Assembly: GCA_026129905.1 (NCBI GenBank)
Contig: JAHCHE010000043.1
Span: 1 to 56,533, forward strand
DNA: 56,533 nucleotides
Direction of reading: 5' to 3'
Source: Bryobacteraceae bacterium
Lineage (GTDB): Bacteria; Acidobacteriota; Terriglobia; Bryobacterales; Bryobacteraceae
The notes beneath the pieces are model-generated. The model was not told the origin of the DNA. It searched no databases and worked only from the letters and a program-made list of their open reading frames with translations. Numbering within the stretch: position 1 is the stretch's first letter; the number at the start of each line of letters is the position of its first letter. The position numbers and the translations under genes were made by a program. Below, in pieces: positions 51,748 through 56,533 of the stretch.

Positions 51748-52705
51748 GCTGCGCCGGCTGCGGCGGACCGAAAACATCCGCCGCCTGGTTCGCGAGACAA
51801 GTCTCGCTCCGGACGACTTCATTTATCCGATCTTCGTGACCGGCGCGAACGACGTCAGGCGGCCGTTGAAGGCGCTGCCGGGGCTGGACCTGCTCTCCGG
51901 GAAGCCGCTGGCGGAAGAGGCCCGCGAACTGAAATCCCTGGGCGTTCCGGCGACGCTGATCTTCCCCGTTCTGGAGGAGGGCGACAAGGACGCGAAGGCG
52001 GCGCTTGCCTATTCGGCGGATGGCCCGGCGCAGCGCGCGATGCGAACGCTGAGGGATGCCGCGCCCGGCCTGATCCTGATCGCGGACCTCTGCCTGTGCG
52101 AGTACACGCTGGACGGCCACTGCGGATTGATACGCGACGGCGAGATCGACAACGACCTGACCCTCGAGTACATTCAGAAGTCCGCCGTGTCGTTCGCCCA
52201 GGCGGGCGCGGACATCATAGCGCCGTCGGCCATGATGGACGGAATGGTGCAGGCGATCCGGTCGGGCCTGGATGCGGCGGGATACTCGTCCGTTCTCACG
52301 ATGTCCTATTCCGCCAAGTTCTGCTCGGGGCTGTACGGTCCATTCAAGGCGGCGACGAACTCCGCGCCGTCGGAAAGCAAGCACGCCACGCACCAGGTGG
52401 ACGTTGGAAACGCGCGGCAGGCGATGACGGAAATCCGGCTGGACATCGAGGAAGGCGCGGACATGGTGATCGTGAAGCCGGCGCTCGGCTACCTGGACAT
52501 CGTGGCGCGGGCCCTGCAGGAGTTCGAGATCCCGATCGCCGCCTATAACGTGTCGGGCGAATACAACATGGTGCTACAGGCCGCCGGCGGCGACGCCGAC
52601 TATCGCGCGCGACTGATGTTCGAGACCCTGACCTGCATCAAGCGGGCCGGGGCCGACATGATCATTACCTATTTCGCGAAGGACGCCTCGCGGGCGCTGG
52701 CCTGA
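51728..52705 (+). CDS. hemB: Delta-aminolevulinic acid dehydratase (porphobilinogen synthase)
   Basis: A 325-residue HemB. The zinc-type cysteine cluster is LCLCEYTLDGHCG; the two Schiff-base lysines are in SYSAKFCSGLYGPF and MVIVKPALGYLD; PSAMMDGMVQAIR and the C-terminal ITYFAKDA are also present. It condenses two 5-aminolevulinate molecules to porphobilinogen. The three Cys mark a zinc-dependent rather than magnesium-only enzyme. The start ATG 51728 has GGAGG 6 bases upstream and lies within the end of the ligase gene. Heme demand fits the cytochromes in this window. Confidence 0.97.
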   Translation: MAFPVHRLRRLRRTENIRRLVRETSLAPDDFIYPIFVTGANDVRRPLKALPGLDLLSGKPLAEEARELKSLGVPATLIFPVLEEGDKDAKAALAYSADGPAQRAMRTLRDAAPGLILIADLCLCEYTLDGHCGLIRDGEIDNDLTLEYIQKSAVSFAQAGADIIAPSAMMDGMVQAIRSGLDAAGYSSVLTMSYSAKFCSGLYGPFKAATNSAPSESKHATHQVDVGNARQAMTEIRLDIEEGADMVIVKPALGYLDIVARALQEFEIPIAAYNVSGEYNMVLQAAGGDADYRARLMFETLTCIKRAGADMIITYFAKDASRALA

Positions 52706-52863
52706 GGCGAGGCCGGGCGCGGTAATTCAGGACGCGGTACGGCGCGGCAACCAGGCGTTCGGCTAAACGAAAAGTCGCGCACGTCATGGCCAGTACTGAC
52801 GGCCTCGCCGGCCGGACCGGTAGGATAGCCGGCGTCGCTGAGTTGATGTACAGTCGAATGGTC

Positions 52864-55005
52864 ATGTCTCCTAAAGACTTTCTTCGATACCTTTTGGCGG
52901 CGGCGTGCACTCTCAGCATCGCTGGACCTGCCCGCTGCCAGTCCGGCACTTGGCCGGACGAGTACACCGTTGAACGGCAGGATGCCGCCGGAACCCTCAC
53001 TCTCTCGACCCCTTACTACACTTTCCGCCACGACCTGAAGCGCGGGGCGGAGATCTCGCTTGCAGCCCTTACTCACGGGTCTTCGCCGAACCTGTTGGTG
53101 AAGCCTGTCGACGCGTACGTTCGGACGCCGGACGGAGAATCCTTCAACGCTCAGAACGATGCTTCGCCGGAGGTCGCGCTCGAAAAGTCCGACAAGGCCA
53201 GGGTTGTGCTGGTCACATGCCGGCTGTTGAGCGCGAAGGGAAAGGACTCCGGCATCCGCCTTCGGACCCGCTATGAGTACCGGTGGGGATACATCAAGGT
53301 CCGTCGTGAATTCGTCTTCGGCGCCGGGCCCATCGCTGTTCGTCGCGTAGGCGTCTTCTCTGCCGTGCTCGACCCAAGCCTGGACCAGTACGGCTACCGC
53401 CAGGGCATTGCGGAACAGGAAGGAGTGTCGCCGGTTTCGTTCGGAGTCATGCAGTGGCGCAAGATGCGGGCCGGCGCGTTTTTCGATCCGCCCCTGCAAA
53501 CACGATTCGTACCGCGCTACCTGGCGCTGGCGAATCCCGGCGTCGAGGGGATTGAATGGTTCGTCTCCGACGATCTCGCGCAGTGGGACTATCAGGCGGC
53601 GGGGAAGCCGGGCGCCGGGTCGTGCGGCGTATCTTCTAGCGTGGCCCCGCTCGGCGTCGCCGTATCGATCAATCCGCTGGATGTCTCGGGCCAAGTCCCG
53701 GCGCAAGGGACCTGGACATTTGACAGCTATATCGGCGTGCCGATCCTGGAAGGGCACGCAAATCCGACCTGGCTTCATACCTCGTTCGGCGCCAACGGAG
53801 GGAAGTGGGTATCGGAGGCGCAGGTGAAGAAGTGGGCCGAGTCCGGCATTCGCACCGTCCACTGTCATAACGACGGAGACGCCTTGGGGGATGGTCTGTT
53901 CTGGCGCGACGGATCGTATCCGCCCTATCCGCCGGAAGACATGAAGAAGTACGACCGGACCATCGATCTTTGCCGCACGCACGGCATCCGCGTGGCCACT
54001 TACTTCTCCAACAAGGAACTGCATCCGACAACGCAGTCCTTCAAGGATCACGCGGAGGAGTGGGGGCGCAAGCCGGACGACACGGGCCGGCTCCACCACA
54101 ACCTTACCCGCCACGGCGAATACGGCGCGCAGATGTGCTTGAAGTCCGGCTGGCTGAAGACGCTGGAGGCGAACATCGATACGGTGCTCAAGAATCACAA
54201 GCTGGATGGCGTATACTACGACTGGAACGTCGCGCTGTACTGCAACAACCCGCTGCATGTCGGCAAGAACTCGAACGGCGTTTCCGGACAAACCGGAACC
54301 CTCGCCCTTTCGCCCACCGGGCACTGGGATATGGACGAACTGCTTCAGCTCATGGAATGGACGCGGGAACGGGTGGGCCCGAAGGGTCTCGTCGTGCTGC
54401 ACAACACGATGGCGCCAATGTTCGCGACGGAAAACTTCGCCGATCGCGTGGTGGGCATGGAATGGGGCTATGGGCGGCTGACACGCTCGGTCCCGCCCGT
54501 GCAGGAGCTGCCGCTGGAGTGGAACTTTGCCGGCGCCCGTTCGCGAGGCGTCATTGGCTACGGCAGCATCGATACGAGCGCTTCGGCGCGCATCCCGAAG
54601 GTCTTTGCCATGCAGACCCTTCTGACCGGCGTGGCTCCCTGGCCGGCGAGCGATGAAGCGATCGCTCTCTACAAGATCCTGGCGCCGCTCGGCGACCTCA
54701 CCAATTACAAATTCCAGGACTGGCGCAACCGCGCGATCAGACTGGACGCTCCGGATTGCATCTCGGCTGTCTACAGCCGCGAAGGCGAAGCGTGGATACT
54801 GCTGGGCAACACCAGTCCGGAGCCGAGACAGGTCCGGCTAAGAATCAGTCCCGGCAAACTGCCGGCGCCGCTCCGGTCCCTCGGTTCCGTTCAGCAGATC
54901 GAGGGCGGCGCCAGTACTACCCTGGACGCTTCGCGCACTATCGGCGAAGGCGAGTCCGTTCGCATTCCGGCAGACGGCGCCACGCTGTTGCGGATTGCCC
55001 ACTGA
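52864..55005 (+). CDS. Large secreted glycoside-hydrolase-like protein
   Basis: A 713-residue protein with signal peptide MSPKDFLRYLLAAACTLSIA. The N-terminal third is beta-sandwich-like (TLTLSTPYYTFRHDLKRGAE). The middle looks like a TIM barrel with WAESGIRTVHCHNDGDALGD, GIRVATYFSNKELHP and GVYYDWNVALYCNNPLHV, where an Asp sits at a barrel strand end as in GH36/GH31-like enzymes. The C-terminal part is a beta domain. A retaining alpha-glycosidase is a reasonable guess, without firm family. ATG 52858 is an equal start choice. The spacer of 158 bases after hemB shows no terminator. Confidence 0.72.
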   Translation: MSPKDFLRYLLAAACTLSIAGPARCQSGTWPDEYTVERQDAAGTLTLSTPYYTFRHDLKRGAEISLAALTHGSSPNLLVKPVDAYVRTPDGESFNAQNDASPEVALEKSDKARVVLVTCRLLSAKGKDSGIRLRTRYEYRWGYIKVRREFVFGAGPIAVRRVGVFSAVLDPSLDQYGYRQGIAEQEGVSPVSFGVMQWRKMRAGAFFDPPLQTRFVPRYLALANPGVEGIEWFVSDDLAQWDYQAAGKPGAGSCGVSSSVAPLGVAVSINPLDVSGQVPAQGTWTFDSYIGVPILEGHANPTWLHTSFGANGGKWVSEAQVKKWAESGIRTVHCHNDGDALGDGLFWRDGSYPPYPPEDMKKYDRTIDLCRTHGIRVATYFSNKELHPTTQSFKDHAEEWGRKPDDTGRLHHNLTRHGEYGAQMCLKSGWLKTLEANIDTVLKNHKLDGVYYDWNVALYCNNPLHVGKNSNGVSGQTGTLALSPTGHWDMDELLQLMEWTRERVGPKGLVVLHNTMAPMFATENFADRVVGMEWGYGRLTRSVPPVQELPLEWNFAGARSRGVIGYGSIDTSASARIPKVFAMQTLLTGVAPWPASDEAIALYKILAPLGDLTNYKFQDWRNRAIRLDAPDCISAVYSREGEAWILLGNTSPEPRQVRLRISPGKLPAPLRSLGSVQQIEGGASTTLDASRTIGEGESVRIPADGATLLRIAH

Positions 55006-55100
55006 TTCGGTTGAGGAGCCGCCGGCGGGCGATATCTCTAGCTGAGGGAGCGTAGCATGCGCAGTCTTCATTGGCATTCCCAGCAGCAAGAGAGGCGACC

Positions 55101-56483
55101 ATGAATCCGACGTCCTCCGAACCTCCTGAGAAGCAGGCGCCCGAACCCGGCGAAGATTCTCACCAGCAGGAAACCAATAACCTCGCCCTGATCGAGCGCA
55201 AGTTGCGGCGGTCGCGCGTCTTCCTCGTGCTCTCGCTTATCGCCTTGGCGTTTTCGGGCGGGCTGCTATTCCTGGCGCTGTTCGAGCCCCCGCTGCCCTA
55301 CTTCGTGCCGACCGACCGCCTCGAGTCGCTGACATCGGAGAATTTTATACGCACGCTCACCGCGGTATCCGGGGGATCGCTATTCCAGCAGACCCGGCTC
55401 GAGGCGCTGACGAACGGCGCCGTCTACTATGAGGCGGAGTTGGAGGCGATCCGGAATGCGCAACGCAGCGTCACCCTGGAAGCCTACATCTTTCGGCCCG
55501 ATAAAGTGGGGGAGCAGTTCATTTCGGCGCTCGCCGAGCGCGCCAGGGCCGGAGTGCAGGTGAGGGTTGTGGTGGATGCGATCGGCAGCTTCCGTCTCAC
55601 GGCAGGCAGCGTACGAGAACTGACGGACGCTGGCGGCCGCGTCGCCTGGTACCATCCCCTCCGCTGGTACACCTGGCCCCGCTTGAACAACCGCACGCAC
55701 CGCGAGCTTGTCGTCGTGGACGGGAGGATCGGATTCATCGGCGGTTCGGGGTTCGCGGATTGGTGGCTCTATCCGGAGAACGGGACTCCACCCTGGCGGG
55801 ACATGATGCTGCGCGTGGAAGGAGCGGCCGTTACGGGGCTTCAGGGCGCTTTCGCTCAGAACTGGCTGGAAGCCACCGGCGAGATCCTCACCGGCGAGGA
55901 GTACTTCCCATTTCCGTCGGTTGCGGGCGACAGCTACTCGCTGGTCCTCGCCAGCGCTCCGACCACGGGGCGGTCGGCGCCGGCTCGGATCGCGTTTCAG
56001 AAACTGATCGCAGCCTCGAGAGAGCGCGTTTTCATCACCACCCCTTACTTCATGCCGGATGACAGCCTGCGAGACGAACTCGCGCGGGCGGTTCAGCGAG
56101 GTGTGGATGTCAAGATCATCGCTCCCGGCAGCCATAACGATCATCTCACCACACGGCGATCCAGCCAGCGGCTGTACGGAGAACTGCTCCAGGCGGGCGC
56201 GAAGATTTACGAGTATCAGCCCACGATGAACCATACGAAGACGATGGTGGTGGACGGTCTATGGTCGGTGGTGGGTTCGACCAATCTGGATCCCCGGTCG
56301 TTCGGCCTGAATGACGAGGTCAACCTGGCGACGCTGGATCCGGGCGTAGCATCGCATTTGGAAGAGGATTTCCGGGCGGACCTTGAAAGGAGCCTGGAGA
56401 TAACCTATGAAGAATGGCGCCGGAGGCCCTTCTGGAAGAAGGTCCATGAGTGGCTGGGAGCGATTATCGAGCGGCAGCAGTAG
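55101..56483 (+). CDS. Phospholipase D/cardiolipin synthase-type membrane protein
   Basis: A 460-residue protein with one N-terminal membrane helix (VFLVLSLIALAFSGGLLFLA) and two phospholipase-D domains. The second HKD motif is complete (NHTKTMVVDGLWSVVGSTNL). The first reads NRTHRELVVVDGRIGFIGGS, so Lys of HxKxxxxD is Glu. Two HKD motifs normally form one active site for cardiolipin synthesis or phosphodiester cleavage. The start ATG 55101 has GAGAGGCG a few bases upstream. The gene ends 50 bases before the window edge. Confidence 0.88.
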   Translation: MNPTSSEPPEKQAPEPGEDSHQQETNNLALIERKLRRSRVFLVLSLIALAFSGGLLFLALFEPPLPYFVPTDRLESLTSENFIRTLTAVSGGSLFQQTRLEALTNGAVYYEAELEAIRNAQRSVTLEAYIFRPDKVGEQFISALAERARAGVQVRVVVDAIGSFRLTAGSVRELTDAGGRVAWYHPLRWYTWPRLNNRTHRELVVVDGRIGFIGGSGFADWWLYPENGTPPWRDMMLRVEGAAVTGLQGAFAQNWLEATGEILTGEEYFPFPSVAGDSYSLVLASAPTTGRSAPARIAFQKLIAASRERVFITTPYFMPDDSLRDELARAVQRGVDVKIIAPGSHNDHLTTRRSSQRLYGELLQAGAKIYEYQPTMNHTKTMVVDGLWSVVGSTNLDPRSFGLNDEVNLATLDPGVASHLEEDFRADLERSLEITYEEWRRRPFWKKVHEWLGAIIERQQ

Positions 56484-56533
56484 GGGGATCTGGAACCCCA
56501 ATCCGTCGGTAAGAGAGCCTAAGCGGAGCCGGT

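Overview
The window is about 56.5 kb of GC-rich bacterial chromosome. I infer an Acidobacteriota member of the Bryobacterales / Solibacter type. The reasons are an Oar-like TonB-dependent receptor with an N-terminal carboxypeptidase-regulatory domain, many Tat- or Sec-exported versions of sugar-metabolism enzymes (Gfo/Idh/MocA oxidoreductases, TIM-barrel isomerases, aldo/keto reductase, PIG-L deacetylase, GH127), beta-propeller proteins, multiheme and di-heme cytochromes, and dispersed double-hairpin repeats. No rRNA, tRNA or CRISPR array was seen.

Layout. 1-0.5 kb: the 5' end of a gene of a repeat-like family, a palindrome and a dispersed double-hairpin repeat. 0.5-14.4 kb: TPR protein, seven-heme cytochrome and Oar receptor (a minus-strand pair), TolB-like propeller and di-heme peroxidase, exported HpaI-type aldolase and RraA-like protein, ferredoxin, YVTN propeller, a large alpha/beta hydrolase and a HAD protein. 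14.4-18.7 kb: a decayed exopolysaccharide locus. It keeps two RfaH/UpxY-type NusG paralogues with near-identical promoters, a truncated ribbon-helix-helix gene fused to a broken GumC/Wzz gene, a further membrane-protein scrap, a higBA toxin-antitoxin pair and unassigned debris. 18.7-23.8 kb: phosphoesterase, alkaline phosphatase, an exported fucose-isomerase-like protein whose gene appears to be read through an in-frame TGA, small proteins and an insertion-sequence remnant. 23.8-26.5 kb: rpsO and pnp with a structured spacer. 26.5-43.3 kb: secreted OB-fold-like pair, GH127, fused anthranilate synthase trpE(G), exported sugar enzymes, MFS transporter, dinB, tpiA, methyltransferase, glycerophosphodiesterase, UbiA prenyltransferase. 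43.3-49.1 kb: oxidoreductase and the classical rpmH-rnpA-yidD-yidC-jag-mnmE cluster, read on the minus strand. 49.1-56.5 kb: aldo/keto reductase, acyl-adenylate ligase overlapping hemB, a secreted glycosidase-like protein and a phospholipase-D-type protein.

The most unusual signal is at 20503-22035. The reading frame of the isomerase-like protein meets TGA at 20665-20667 and continues in the same frame for 53 more codons with a family-like C-terminus. A two-tiered RNA hairpin resembling a bacterial SECIS element starts immediately after the TGA. I propose a candidate selenocysteine protein; a Cys-to-stop mutation or a base-call error is the competing explanation. Other signals are the promoter and ops-like motifs of the UpxY pair, an rnpA gene without a usual start codon, a cytochrome gene that seems to start at CTG inside the receptor stop region, and a three-stem structured spacer before pnp.
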